This document shows positions 26,006 through 34,436 of a stretch of DNA of 64,000 nucleotides, piece after piece. This DNA comes from Psychrobacillus mangrovi. Its GTDB lineage: Bacteria; Bacillota; Bacilli; Bacillales_A; Planococcaceae. Location: contig NZ_JBAWSY010000012.1 of assembly GCF_037104765.1 (NCBI RefSeq), positions 19,488 through 83,487 on the forward strand. Reading direction: 5' to 3'. The first letter of the stretch is position 1, and every line of letters starts with the position of its first letter. Under the pieces are notes generated by a model, which worked only from the letters and a program-made list of their open reading frames with translations, did not search any database and had not been told where the DNA came from. The translations under genes were made by a program, and so were the position numbers.

Positions 26006-26149
26006 TATTTTAATTGAATGAACTTTCCCTGTCAAACTAGGTGGTACTGAAAAACTTTCGTTTTAAATGACCAATTATTTTTTTCAGAAATTGCCTTATT
26101 TTTTCACAATTTCTAAATCTCCATGAATGGAAATTAACGGTGCACAGAC

Positions 26150-26188
26150 AAAAAACGAGTATGTGAACGAAATGTCGTCACATACTCG
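26150..26188 (-). terminator. Terminator after namA
   Basis: CGAGTATGTGA and TCACATACTCG pair exactly; on the - strand the stem is followed by TTTTTT, about 75 bases past the namA stop. Confidence 0.8.
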
Positions 26189-26260
26189 CTAATAGATACC
26201 ATTGAGTGCCCTCGTGTAACAATATGGGGAGGTTCTAGACTAGTATATAAAAAATTCTAG

Positions 26261-27280
26261 TCAAAAACCTCTTTTATAAGGTGTAGGAGGTACAACTTTG
26301 CCAGTAATTGATTCTTCCGCGTGTAGTGCCCAATAGGGATCTTTCAGCATTCCACGGCCAATTGCTACTAATTCTGCATCGTCTTCTTCAATAACTTTTT
26401 CTGCTAGAGTAGCGTCTTCAAGTATACCTACTGCAATTACTGGTACATCTAGCGCTTGTTTGAATGCACGTGCAAATGGAACTTGATAGCCTGGTGTGTT
26501 AGCTGGTTTTACTTTTCCAGGAGGTGCTTCTCCGCCACTTGAAACATGGAAAATGTCAATGCCAGCTTCTTTATATTTTTTAGCAATTTCTAATGAATGC
26601 TTTAGGCCATATCCATTATCCATATATTCAATAGCTGATATCCGCATGATTAACGGCATTCCATCTGGCATAACACTCCGAACTGCTTGAATAACTTCTA
26701 CTCCAAATTTGGATAGGTCTTTTCCATAATCATCAGTTCTATTGTTAATAGCCGGTGAATGGAATTGATGGATTAGGTAGCCATGTGCACCGTGGATCTC
26801 GATTGTATCGAAACCAGCTGCTACTGCACGTTTTGCTGCATCTTTAAATTTAATGACAAGTTCTTTCACTTCATCAGTAGAAAGAGCACGAGGTTTTTTC
26901 CACTTACTATCTACTGGAATATCGGATGAACTAACAGGTTGTTTCGCGTCAGTTGCTTTTCTGCCTGCATGAGCAATTTGGATACCAATTTTCGAGCCAT
27001 ATTTATGTACTTCCGAAACAATTCTCTCATAAGCCGGAATCTGTTCATCAGACCACAAACCTAAATCATTATCGGTAATCCTTCCATCTGGTTCCACATC
27101 CGTCATTTCTACTATAATAAGGCCAGTCCCTCCAATTGCACGAGAAACATAATGAACGTAATGCCAATCATTTGGTACTCCATCTTTAGCTTCAACAGAA
27201 TATTGACACATAGGTGGCATTACGATTCTATTTTTTATCTCTAATCCTTTAATTGTAATAGGTGAAAATAAATAACTCAT
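26261..27280 (-). CDS. namA: NADPH dehydrogenase (Old Yellow Enzyme, NamA/YqjM)
   Basis: FMN-dependent ene-reductase acting on activated C=C bonds and electrophiles. Seen: NRIVMPPMCQYS with the YqjM-type redox Cys near residue 26, the substrate-binding HAGRKA with His, FDTIEIHGAHGYLIHQF, SPAINNRTDDYG and the C-terminal GRGMLKDPYW; 339 residues. The CQYS motif separates YqjM-type enzymes from classical OYE. AAAAGGAGTGTGAGGT precedes the ATG on the - strand. Confidence 0.95.
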   Translation of the reverse strand: MSYLFSPITIKGLEIKNRIVMPPMCQYSVEAKDGVPNDWHYVHYVSRAIGGTGLIIVEMTDVEPDGRITDNDLGLWSDEQIPAYERIVSEVHKYGSKIGIQIAHAGRKATDAKQPVSSSDIPVDSKWKKPRALSTDEVKELVIKFKDAAKRAVAAGFDTIEIHGAHGYLIHQFHSPAINNRTDDYGKDLSKFGVEVIQAVRSVMPDGMPLIMRISAIEYMDNGYGLKHSLEIAKKYKEAGIDIFHVSSGGEAPPGKVKPANTPGYQVPFARAFKQALDVPVIAVGILEDATLAEKVIEEDDAELVAIGRGMLKDPYWALHAEESITGKVVPPTPYKRGF

Positions 27281-27720
27281 ACCTCACACTCCTTTTATAT
27301 TATTTATTATCTGTGTTTATACAATGCTAATCAAATCATGTGCTTATATTTTTCTAATGGTTAATAAATTTGCATTAGATTTTAAGATTTAAACTAATTT
27401 AAAGAATGCATACAAAGCTAAATACAATATTGTTTGTTATACATGGAGATGATAAATTGTATGCACTCGTAGAAGTTATAAAGAATACAATTAACAAAAT
27501 AGAAAGATATCTTGATAAAAGAACAACTATTATAGTATAAATTCAGGAATGATAAGGAACAAATAAGAGGAACCAATAATTGAGGATATATTAGAAGAAT
27601 AATAATATGAAATTTATTCCTCATAATCATAAAATATTAGTTGTAATTATACAATCCTCATGTTACATTATGTATATTAATACTAAATTTACGTATAAAC
27701 ATACAATGGAGGAATGTAAA
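27281..27720. promoter_or_regulatory. argG upstream region with possible ARG boxes
   Basis: 440 bases without a gene. Near argG, TGTATATTAATACT (27669-27682) and ACGTATAAACATAC (27691-27704) are short AT-rich palindromic sequences of the type bound by the arginine repressor ArgR/AhrC in Bacillus, just ahead of the ribosome site GGAGG. Assignment is by resemblance and gene context. No T-box or riboswitch was found here, and the remainder is AT-rich without obvious structure. Confidence 0.4.
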
Positions 27721-28929
27721 ATGAATAAAAAAGTCGTTTTAGCTTATTCAGGCGGTTTGGATACTTCTGTAGCAATTACATGGTTAAAGGATGAAGGATA
27801 CGATGTTGTTGCAGTATGTCTAGATGTTGGGGAAGGAAAAGACTTAGAATTTATTAAAAACAAAGCACTACAAGTTGGAGCAATCGAGAGCTATATGATC
27901 GATGCTAGAGAAGAATTTGCAAATGAATACGCTCTGATAGCTCTTCAAGCTCATACATGGTATGAAAATAAATATCCACTTGTTTCAGCTTTATCTCGTC
28001 CGTTAATTTCAAAAAAATTAGTGGAAATTGCAGAACAAACAGGAGCAATAGCAGTAGCACATGGCTGTACTGGTAAAGGGAATGACCAAGTGCGTTTCGA
28101 GGTTTCGATTAAAGCATTGAACCCAAATCTAGAGGTAATTGCACCAGTTCGTGAATGGAGCTGGAGTCGTGAGGAAGAAATTGAATATGCAAAGAAGAAA
28201 AATATTCCTATTCCTATTAACTTAGACAGTCCATTTTCTATTGACCAAAACCTATGGGGCCGTTCAAATGAATGTGGAATTCTTGAAGATCCATGGGCAG
28301 CACCACCAGTCGATGCATATGATCTAACTGTTGCATTAGAGGATGCACCTGATACTCCAGATATTATTGAAATAGAGTTTAAAAATGGAGTTCCGGTTGC
28401 GCTTGATGGTGTGGAATATAAATTATATGAGTTAATCCTAAAATTAAACGAATTAGCTGGTAAACATGGTGTTGGACGTGTTGATCATGTTGAAAACCGT
28501 TTAGTTGGTATTAAATCACGTGAGGTATATGAAATTCCAGGAGCTCATACTCTATTACTTGCTCATAAAGAGTTAGAAGATATTACTCTAGTAAAAGAAT
28601 TAGCACACTTCAAACCAGTAATGGAGAAAAAATTAACAGAGCTTATTTATGAAGGTCTTTGGTTCTCTCCACTAAGAACTGCTTTAGAGGCATTCTTAAA
28701 AGAAACACAAGTATATGTAAATGGTACAGTTCGTGTGAAACTTTTCAAAGGCCATGCAATTGTCGAAGGGCGTAAGTCTCCAAACTCTCTTTACAATGAA
28801 AAGCTTGCAACATATACAAAAGATGACGAATTTAACCATGCTTCTGCAGTTGGGTTTATCGAACTTTGGGGCCTTCCAACTAAAGTTCACGCATTAGTGA
28901 ACAAGGGAGCAGAGAAGGTGCAATCATGA
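27721..28929 (+). CDS. argG: Argininosuccinate synthase
   Basis: Joins citrulline and aspartate using ATP, the penultimate step of arginine synthesis. Seen: N-type ATP pyrophosphatase loop AYSGGLDTSVAI at residue 8, HGCTGKGNDQVRFE near residue 116, and PYxxDQNLWGRSNECG-type SIDQNLWGRSNECG. Start ATG 27721 behind GGAGGAATG; the frame upstream to 27607 is AT-rich leader. It overlaps argH by four bases (ATGA). Confidence 0.97.
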   Translation: MNKKVVLAYSGGLDTSVAITWLKDEGYDVVAVCLDVGEGKDLEFIKNKALQVGAIESYMIDAREEFANEYALIALQAHTWYENKYPLVSALSRPLISKKLVEIAEQTGAIAVAHGCTGKGNDQVRFEVSIKALNPNLEVIAPVREWSWSREEEIEYAKKKNIPIPINLDSPFSIDQNLWGRSNECGILEDPWAAPPVDAYDLTVALEDAPDTPDIIEIEFKNGVPVALDGVEYKLYELILKLNELAGKHGVGRVDHVENRLVGIKSREVYEIPGAHTLLLAHKELEDITLVKELAHFKPVMEKKLTELIYEGLWFSPLRTALEAFLKETQVYVNGTVRVKLFKGHAIVEGRKSPNSLYNEKLATYTKDDEFNHASAVGFIELWGLPTKVHALVNKGAEKVQS

Positions 28930-30299
28930 CAAAATTGTGGGGCGGAAGATTCCAAAAATCAGCCGAGCAATGGGTAGATGAATTTGGTGCTTCTATTGGT
29001 TTTGACCAAACACTAGTATTGGAAGACTTAGATGGTAGTATTGCGCATGTGAAAATGCTTGGAGATTGCAAAATCTTGCCTTCTGAAGATGTTCTTCAAA
29101 TAATAGATGGTCTTGAACAGTTAAAAATACGTGCAGCAGAAAACAGTTTAGTGTTTTCTGTTGCAAATGAAGATATTCATTTAAACTTAGAAAAAATGTT
29201 AATTGATCTAATAGGTCCCGTTGGTGGTAAGCTACACACTGGCCGTAGCCGTAACGATCAAGTAGCTACTGATATGCATCTATTCTTGAAAAATAGAGTA
29301 GGTGAAATCATTGAGTTAATTGAGATTTTTCAAAAAACACTTGTGGAACAAGCAGAAAAACATGTGGAGACTCTTGCACCAGGTTACACCCATTTACAAC
29401 GAGCGCAACCAATTTCTTTTGCACATCATTTAATGGCGTATTTCTGGATGCTAGAACGCGATAAAGATCGTTTTCATGATTCGATTAAACGTATCGACAT
29501 CTCTCCGCTTGGGGCAGGTGCACTAGCAGGTACTACCTTTCCAATCGACAGAAAATTGGCCGCTGATTATTTAGGCTTTTCAAATGTATATGCTAATAGC
29601 ATGGATGCGGTAAGTGACCGAGATTTTATCGTGGAATTCCTTAGTAACTCCTCGATGCTGATGGGACACCTTTCAAGATTTGCTGAAGAAATTATTCTTT
29701 GGTCTAGTTCAGAATTCAATTTTATAGAACTTGATGATTCGTTCTCTACCGGTTCTAGTATTATGCCTCAAAAGAAGAACCCTGATATGGCCGAATTAAT
29801 TCGTGGAAAAACAGGTCGTGTATATGGAAATCTTATGGGCTTACTGACCGTAATTAAAGGATTACCACTCGCTTATAACAAAGACATGCAAGAAGACAAG
29901 GAAGGTATGTTCGATACAGTTCATACAATAGTTGGATCGTTGAAAATTTTTGAAGGTATGGTTCGTACAATGACGATCCATACTGACCGACTTCACGATA
30001 CCGTTCATAAAGATTTTTCTAACGCAACAGAGCTTGCTGATTATCTTGCTTCAAAAGGGCTTCCATTCCGAGAAGCACATGAAGTGACAGGGAAATTGGT
30101 TTTTCTATGTATCCAACGAGGCTATTTCCTATTAGATCTTCCACTAGAAGATTTACAAGAAGCAAGCAATCTAATAGAGTCTGATATTTACGATGTATTA
30201 TCACCTCTTGCTGCTGTGAAAAGAAGAAATTCCTTAGGTGGAACAGGTTTCGAACAAGTAAAAATACAAATTAATGAGGCTAAAATGCGTTTAGCATAA
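28926..30299 (+). CDS. argH: Argininosuccinate lyase
   Basis: Releases arginine and fumarate. Seen: WGGRFQKSAEQW at the N-terminus, HTGRSRNDQVATDMH near residue 104, TPGYTHLQ-equivalent APGYTHLQRAQP, and the fumarase-superfamily signature GSSIMPQKKNPD near residue 278; 457 residues. Its start overlaps the argG stop. A long terminator follows 3 bases after the stop. Confidence 0.97.
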   Translation: MTKLWGGRFQKSAEQWVDEFGASIGFDQTLVLEDLDGSIAHVKMLGDCKILPSEDVLQIIDGLEQLKIRAAENSLVFSVANEDIHLNLEKMLIDLIGPVGGKLHTGRSRNDQVATDMHLFLKNRVGEIIELIEIFQKTLVEQAEKHVETLAPGYTHLQRAQPISFAHHLMAYFWMLERDKDRFHDSIKRIDISPLGAGALAGTTFPIDRKLAADYLGFSNVYANSMDAVSDRDFIVEFLSNSSMLMGHLSRFAEEIILWSSSEFNFIELDDSFSTGSSIMPQKKNPDMAELIRGKTGRVYGNLMGLLTVIKGLPLAYNKDMQEDKEGMFDTVHTIVGSLKIFEGMVRTMTIHTDRLHDTVHKDFSNATELADYLASKGLPFREAHEVTGKLVFLCIQRGYFLLDLPLEDLQEASNLIESDIYDVLSPLAAVKRRNSLGGTGFEQVKIQINEAKMRLA

Positions 30300-30302
30300 T
30301 AA

Positions 30303-30348
30303 AAACAGTAGAAACCACTCACATTCTTGTGAGTGGTTTCTACTGTTT
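30303..30348. terminator. Bidirectional terminator after argH
   Basis: A perfect 21-bp stem (AAACAGTAGAAACCACTCAC and one more base, with its complement) around the loop TTCT. T-rich on the + side, and the left AAAAA would serve the converging gene at 30388. Confidence 0.92.
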
Positions 30349-30387
30349 ATTTGTGTTTAAGCATAACAGTGCTTGTGATATATTTTA

Positions 30388-31428
30388 CTATACTCCCAGT
30401 GCTAACTTTATAGAAAGACGAATCGGCAGACTAGGGTTAGCAAATTGATTAACATCCCCGACAAAAAAAATGTCCTTCTGGGGATAGTAAAATGCAAAGG
30501 AACCAGTTGAGCCTGAGTGACCCAACAATTCTCCCTTTTTCATAAACGGCATTAATAATCCACCAAGTGTAATTCTCATATATCCTCCCCCATAGCTAAT
30601 CGGTCCCATTGTGATTTGAAGCTTGTTATAATTAGCTAGTTCGTCAAATATAATTTTATTAAACAACTTACCGCCAAAAAATGCTTTAATAAATATCATC
30701 ATTTCTCTCGCAGTAGTAACAGCACCGCCACTCGCACGACAGCTACAAATAAACATTGGGCGGTTCAATACTTTATCCTTGTAGTAAATATGTGGTATAA
30801 AATCATTTTCACTTTGTGGAAGGTAAGTATTCTTAAGCCCTAATGGGATAAAAATTAATTGCTGGTAGGCCTCTGCCAGTGTCGTTCCATTTACCTTTTC
30901 AATAATTTCTCCAAGTAAATCAAAGTTGAGGTCAGAATAATAGGCTTTTCCATTAGTGCGGGGGATGAAATGTGGTTTTAGTTCTTTTGCCCAATGTAAA
31001 AGTTCATGAATAGAAAAGCTGAAATCTTGATTAATAACTTTTCTTTTAGTCGAACTTTTCTTCTCTTCAAATTTATCAGGTAATCCGCTAATTTGAAACA
31101 ACAAGTCGGATAAAAGTAAGTCAAATGAATATTCCTTTGACTTGTATATATGCAGTCCGCTTAAATGTTCTTGGTCAAGAAATTCAGATATTTTATTCCT
31201 CAAAGATAGCTTACCTTGTTCTTGCAAAATTAAAATACAAGCAGTGGTCAAAAGCTTTGTTATGCTTGCCATAAGCATTGGTGAATCTAATTCCTTACCG
31301 CCATAGCCTTTGTTCCAAGAAAATTCACCTGTTGTATCTTCCATATAAACAATTCCATCATGAATGCGCTTATTAACCATAGTTTTATTAAAAACTTTTT
31401 CTAAATTTATAGATTTATACGTTTTCAT
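30388..31428 (-). CDS. Serine hydrolase, beta-lactamase fold
   Basis: 346 residues. Seen: SITK nucleophile motif in LMASITKLLTTACIL near residue 53, a Tyr-containing second motif YYSDLNFDLLGEI, and HxG-like GHSGSTGSFAFYY near residue 312. No signal peptide, so probably cytoplasmic esterase/peptidase type rather than a penicillinase. AAAGGAGATC lies before the ATG on the - strand. Substrate unknown. Confidence 0.8.
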   Translation of the reverse strand: MKTYKSINLEKVFNKTMVNKRIHDGIVYMEDTTGEFSWNKGYGGKELDSPMLMASITKLLTTACILILQEQGKLSLRNKISEFLDQEHLSGLHIYKSKEYSFDLLLSDLLFQISGLPDKFEEKKSSTKRKVINQDFSFSIHELLHWAKELKPHFIPRTNGKAYYSDLNFDLLGEIIEKVNGTTLAEAYQQLIFIPLGLKNTYLPQSENDFIPHIYYKDKVLNRPMFICSCRASGGAVTTAREMMIFIKAFFGGKLFNKIIFDELANYNKLQITMGPISYGGGYMRITLGGLLMPFMKKGELLGHSGSTGSFAFYYPQKDIFFVGDVNQFANPSLPIRLSIKLALGV

Positions 31429-31730
31429 AAGATCTCCTTTCTAAGATCTGATACAAAATGTTGCTATTATTAATTTCTTTAATACTAATAAGTAAAGAGG
31501 AAGTGAAAGTACAGAATCCTTCTATATTATTCTTTAAATAAAGAATATATCACTTCTTTAAACAGACCATAAAAAACTGTTTAAAACACAACTTATAGAG
31601 TTATTCTCTACTGGTATTAAAGTTGATATAACTCGACTGTTTGTAGAATCTGATATATTAACAAATATAGGAAAGACAATTTACGTGTATAATTATTCTT
31701 TGCATGGTATTATAACTGCATAGATGAATA

Positions 31731-31853
31731 GTCCTTCGGGGTCGGGTGAAATTCCCAATCGACGGTGATGAAGAAATTCTAAGCCCGTGAGCCTTTTTAA
31801 GGCAGGATTTGGTGCGAATCCAAAGCCGACAGTATAGTCTGGATGGGAGAGGG
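31731..31853 (+). promoter_or_regulatory. FMN riboswitch 1 (RFN element)
   Basis: Full aptamer: GTCCTTCGGGGTCGGGTG, AATTCCCAATCGACGGTGAT, AAGCCCGTGAGCC, GGATTTGGTGCGAATCC, AAAGCCGACAGTATAGTC, TGGATGGGAGA, in the order of the conserved RFN element. A terminator follows at 31933. It is the first of two nearly identical copies ahead of ribE-ribB-ribH. FMN binding would favour termination. An extended -10 (TGTATAAT, 31686-31693) lies just upstream. Confidence 0.95.
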
Positions 31854-31932
31854 ACGTTTGAGCAACTTTTTTTACTTATGGAGAAATTTTTCTTCTATAG
31901 GTTTATTTGTTGATGAAATAACATTTCCTACG

Positions 31933-31965
31933 ACCCCTAGAGATTCTCTATGGGGTTTTCTTTTT
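31933..31965 (+). terminator. Terminator of FMN riboswitch 1
   Basis: ACCCCTAGAGA and TCTATGGGGT pair and are followed by TTTCTTTTTG, about 80 bases after the aptamer. It gives the first riboswitch its own expression platform. Confidence 0.85.
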
Positions 31966-32002
31966 GTAAAAAATGAAAACCCAGCTACAACTTCATATTA
32001 TA

Positions 32003-32128
32003 GTCCTTCGGGGTCGGGTGAAATTCCCAATCGACGGTGATGAAGTAATTCTAAGCCCGTGAGCCTTTTTTAAGGCAGGATTTGGTGCGAATCCAAAGCC
32101 GACAGTATAGTCTGGATGGGAGAAGGAT
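32003..32128 (+). promoter_or_regulatory. FMN riboswitch 2 (RFN element)
   Basis: A second complete RFN aptamer beginning 272 bases after the first, differing at only about four positions (an A/T change after GGTGATGAAG, one extra T in the GCCTTTTT run, and two changes at the end). Every core residue block is intact, so it should bind FMN. It is the copy directly linked to ribE, with its terminator at 32202. Confidence 0.95.
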
Positions 32129-32201
32129 GTAAGAGCAAGAAACCTTATAAATGTATTGATTTATATAGGCTTATTAAGTATTGCTTTAATTACATAATCC
32201 C

Positions 32202-32238
32202 AAAACCCCTTAGTGTTTAGTTAAGGGGTTTTCTTTTG
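32202..32238 (+). terminator. Terminator of FMN riboswitch 2
   Basis: AAAACCCCTTA and TAAGGGGTTTT form a strong stem followed by CTTTTG, about 75 bases after the aptamer and about 75 before ribE. Confidence 0.87.
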
Positions 32239-32310
32239 TTTACAGAGAATTGTGTTGTCAAGACAGGAGGTTTTCTGAATTTAATAAATTATTTCTGAAT
32301 AGAGGTGTTT

Positions 32311-32961
32311 ATGTTGTTTACTGGAATTATTGAAGACTTAGGTAAAGTTAAGGCCGTGAAAAGTGGAGCGAACAGTATGCAGTTAACATTGGAATCTTCC
32401 AAAATAGTTGAAGACATTCATTTAGGTGATAGTATTGCTGTTAATGGTGTTTGTTTAACAGTTACTGCTTTTTCTAATAATCATTTCACTGTAGAAATAA
32501 TGCCAGAAACCGTTAAGTCAACAAATATCCGTTCACTGCAAATTGGCCATGTAGTCAATTTAGAAAGAGCGATGGCGGCAAATGGTAGGTTTGGTGGACA
32601 TTTTGTTTCGGGTCATGTGGATGGAACGGGTGTCATCTTAAGAAAAAGAAAACTGGAAAATGCGGTGTACGTTGATATCGGAATTGATAGAGAACTAAGT
32701 AAGTATTGCATGCTAAAAGGTTCGGTAGCGATCGATGGAATTAGTTTAACTATTTTCGAAGTGCAGCCCACACAAATAACAGTATCGCTTATTCCTCTTA
32801 CATTCAGCGAGACAATCTTAGGTATTAAAAGAGAGCAAGACATTGTAAATATTGAAAATGATCTATTAGGAAAATATGTTATTAAACAATTAAATCAGAA
32901 GCAAGAGAAATCAACGAACTCAACAATAACGATGGATTTCTTAAGACAAAATGGATTTTAA
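32311..32961 (+). CDS. ribE: Riboflavin synthase, alpha chain
   Basis: Dismutates two lumazine molecules to riboflavin. Seen: two homologous lumazine-binding halves, each with a MFTG/GxxV pattern: MLFTGIIEDLG with SIAVNGVCLTV, then GGHFVSGHVDGTG and SVAIDGISLTIFEV. 216 residues. Start ATG 32311 behind AGAGGTG. It is the first gene under the tandem FMN riboswitches and would be off when FMN is high. Confidence 0.96.
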   Translation: MLFTGIIEDLGKVKAVKSGANSMQLTLESSKIVEDIHLGDSIAVNGVCLTVTAFSNNHFTVEIMPETVKSTNIRSLQIGHVVNLERAMAANGRFGGHFVSGHVDGTGVILRKRKLENAVYVDIGIDRELSKYCMLKGSVAIDGISLTIFEVQPTQITVSLIPLTFSETILGIKREQDIVNIENDLLGKYVIKQLNQKQEKSTNSTITMDFLRQNGF

Positions 32962-32981
32962 AAAAGGGGGCTTTTACTAAA

Positions 32982-33605
32982 ATGTTTCATACAATTGAAG
33001 AAGCAATAGATGATTTGAAAAACGGTAACATCATTATTGTAGTGGATGACGAAAGTCGAGAAAATGAAGGAGACTTTCTAGTATTGGCAGATTATGCTAC
33101 ACCCGAAAATATTAACTTTATGGCAATGTATGGTCGTGGATTAATATGTACACCTATTACGAAGAATTTAGCTGATTCTCTAAATTTATCTCCTATGGTC
33201 GAAAATAATACGGATAATCATCAAACTGCCTTCACAGTTAGTATAGATTATAAAACAACGGAAACCGGAATTAGTGCATTTGAGCGATCTGAAACGATAT
33301 TACAACTCTTGAATGCTGAGTCGGTAGGCTCTGACTTCCGTCGACCTGGTCATGTGTTCCCTCTAATAGCAAAAGACAATGGTGTACTTGAACGTCCAGG
33401 TCATACGGAAGCAGCTGTTGATTTTGCAAAACTTTGCGGAGTTAAACCAGCTGGTGTCATTTGCGAAATTATGAGTGAGAATGGTGAAATGGCTAGAGTA
33501 CCAAAATTAAAAGAAATAGCAAATCTTCATGGATTGAAATTTGTCACTATTGAAGCATTAGTAAATTATCGAAATGCACATGAAAAATTAGTGATGGGTG
33601 AATAA
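32982..33605 (+). CDS. ribB: 3,4-dihydroxy-2-butanone-4-phosphate synthase (RibB only)
   Basis: Makes the four-carbon unit for lumazine from ribulose 5-phosphate. Seen: DDESRENEGDFLVLAD acidic metal/substrate loop near residue 23, RPGHVFPL near 123, RPGHTEAAVDFAKL and the closing Glu motif CEIMSENGEMAR. 207 residues. In most Bacillales this domain continues into GTP cyclohydrolase II, but here it ends at YRNAHEKLVMGE, precisely the linker, and the other half is separate (18610). It lies 20 bases after ribE. Confidence 0.94.
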   Translation: MFHTIEEAIDDLKNGNIIIVVDDESRENEGDFLVLADYATPENINFMAMYGRGLICTPITKNLADSLNLSPMVENNTDNHQTAFTVSIDYKTTETGISAFERSETILQLLNAESVGSDFRRPGHVFPLIAKDNGVLERPGHTEAAVDFAKLCGVKPAGVICEIMSENGEMARVPKLKEIANLHGLKFVTIEALVNYRNAHEKLVMGE

Positions 33606-33660
33606 CTTTAATTAACAGGATTATCTAATTTATAAATTTAAAATTTAGGAGAGATAAAGA

Positions 33661-34125
33661 ATGGGACAAGTATTTGAAGCACAATTAATCGGAACAGATT
33701 TGAAAATAGGTATTGTAGTTGGTAGATTTAATGAGTTTATCAATGGTAAATTATTAGATGGCGCAATGGACGGCTTGAAACGTCACGGTGTTTCTTTGGA
33801 TAATGTAGATGTAGCATGGGTACCTGGAGCATTTGAAGTACCATTTTTAGCGAAAAGAATGGCCGAAACAAAAAAATACGATGCTATTATCGGTTTGGGA
33901 ACTGTTATTAGAGGCTCTACTACACATTACGATTATGTATGTAACGAAACAGCAAAAGGAATTGCAAGTGTAGGGTTAACAACAGGAGTTCCAGTTATGT
34001 TCGGCATTGTGACAACAGAAACAATTGAGCAAGCTATTGAACGCTCTGGTACTAAAGCTGGTAACAAAGGCTATGATGCTGCAGTATCCGCAATTGAAAT
34101 GGCTAACTTAAATCGTTTATTTTAA
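33661..34125 (+). CDS. ribH: 6,7-dimethyl-8-ribityllumazine synthase
   Basis: Condenses the pyrimidine and butanone phosphate into lumazine; forms hollow capsids in Bacillus. Seen: VVGRFNEFINGKLLDGA, WVPGAFEVPF with the substrate-binding Phe, and GTVIRGSTTHYDYVC with the catalytic His near residue 88; 154 residues. AGGAGAG precedes the ATG. Last gene of the riboswitch-controlled operon. Confidence 0.97.
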   Translation: MGQVFEAQLIGTDLKIGIVVGRFNEFINGKLLDGAMDGLKRHGVSLDNVDVAWVPGAFEVPFLAKRMAETKKYDAIIGLGTVIRGSTTHYDYVCNETAKGIASVGLTTGVPVMFGIVTTETIEQAIERSGTKAGNKGYDAAVSAIEMANLNRLF

Positions 34126-34138
34126 TAATCTCTATTAG

Positions 34139-34166
34139 ACAGGCTAAAATTAGCCTGTTTTTTTTG
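34139..34166 (+). terminator. Terminator of the ribEBH operon
   Basis: ACAGGCTA and TAGCCTGT pair around AAAT and are followed by eight T. Confidence 0.9.
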
Positions 34167-34200
34167 TGATAAAGAATTACTTAGGTCGTTCCATTTTAAC

Positions 34201-34305
34201 AATCGGATGATAATAAGTAACAATCGGATAATAAATGAATATAATCGGATAATAACTAGTGATAATCGGATAATGACCCTAACTAATCGGATAGTTTCAA
34301 GCCAG
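34201..34305 (+). repeat. Phased 21-bp repeat array 2 (five units, AATCGGATAAT core)
   Basis: The core AATCGGATAAT (AATCGGAT in all five) begins at 34201, 34222, 34243, 34264 and 34285, each exactly 21 bases apart, with about 10 variable bases between cores. It lies between the ribH terminator and the promoter region of the permease pair. The frame NRII... is open through the array but has no start or ribosome site. Geometry is identical to the array at 24017. Confidence 0.9.
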
Positions 34306-34436
34306 ATGTTCCTCCCTTAACGAATAGAAATACTTAATTGGATAAATCTATTAAATTAGTTAAATCTGTCATTTATTTATAACCTATTATGTTATGATAA
34401 TTTTATCTTAGTTTTCAGACAGCAGGGGGATTTTTT

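Noticed and set aside
31843..32040. Open frame between and across the two FMN riboswitches
   Set aside because: It starts in the last bases of aptamer 1 and ends in aptamer 2, so it is accounted for by structural RNA; no ribosome site suggests a leader peptide.
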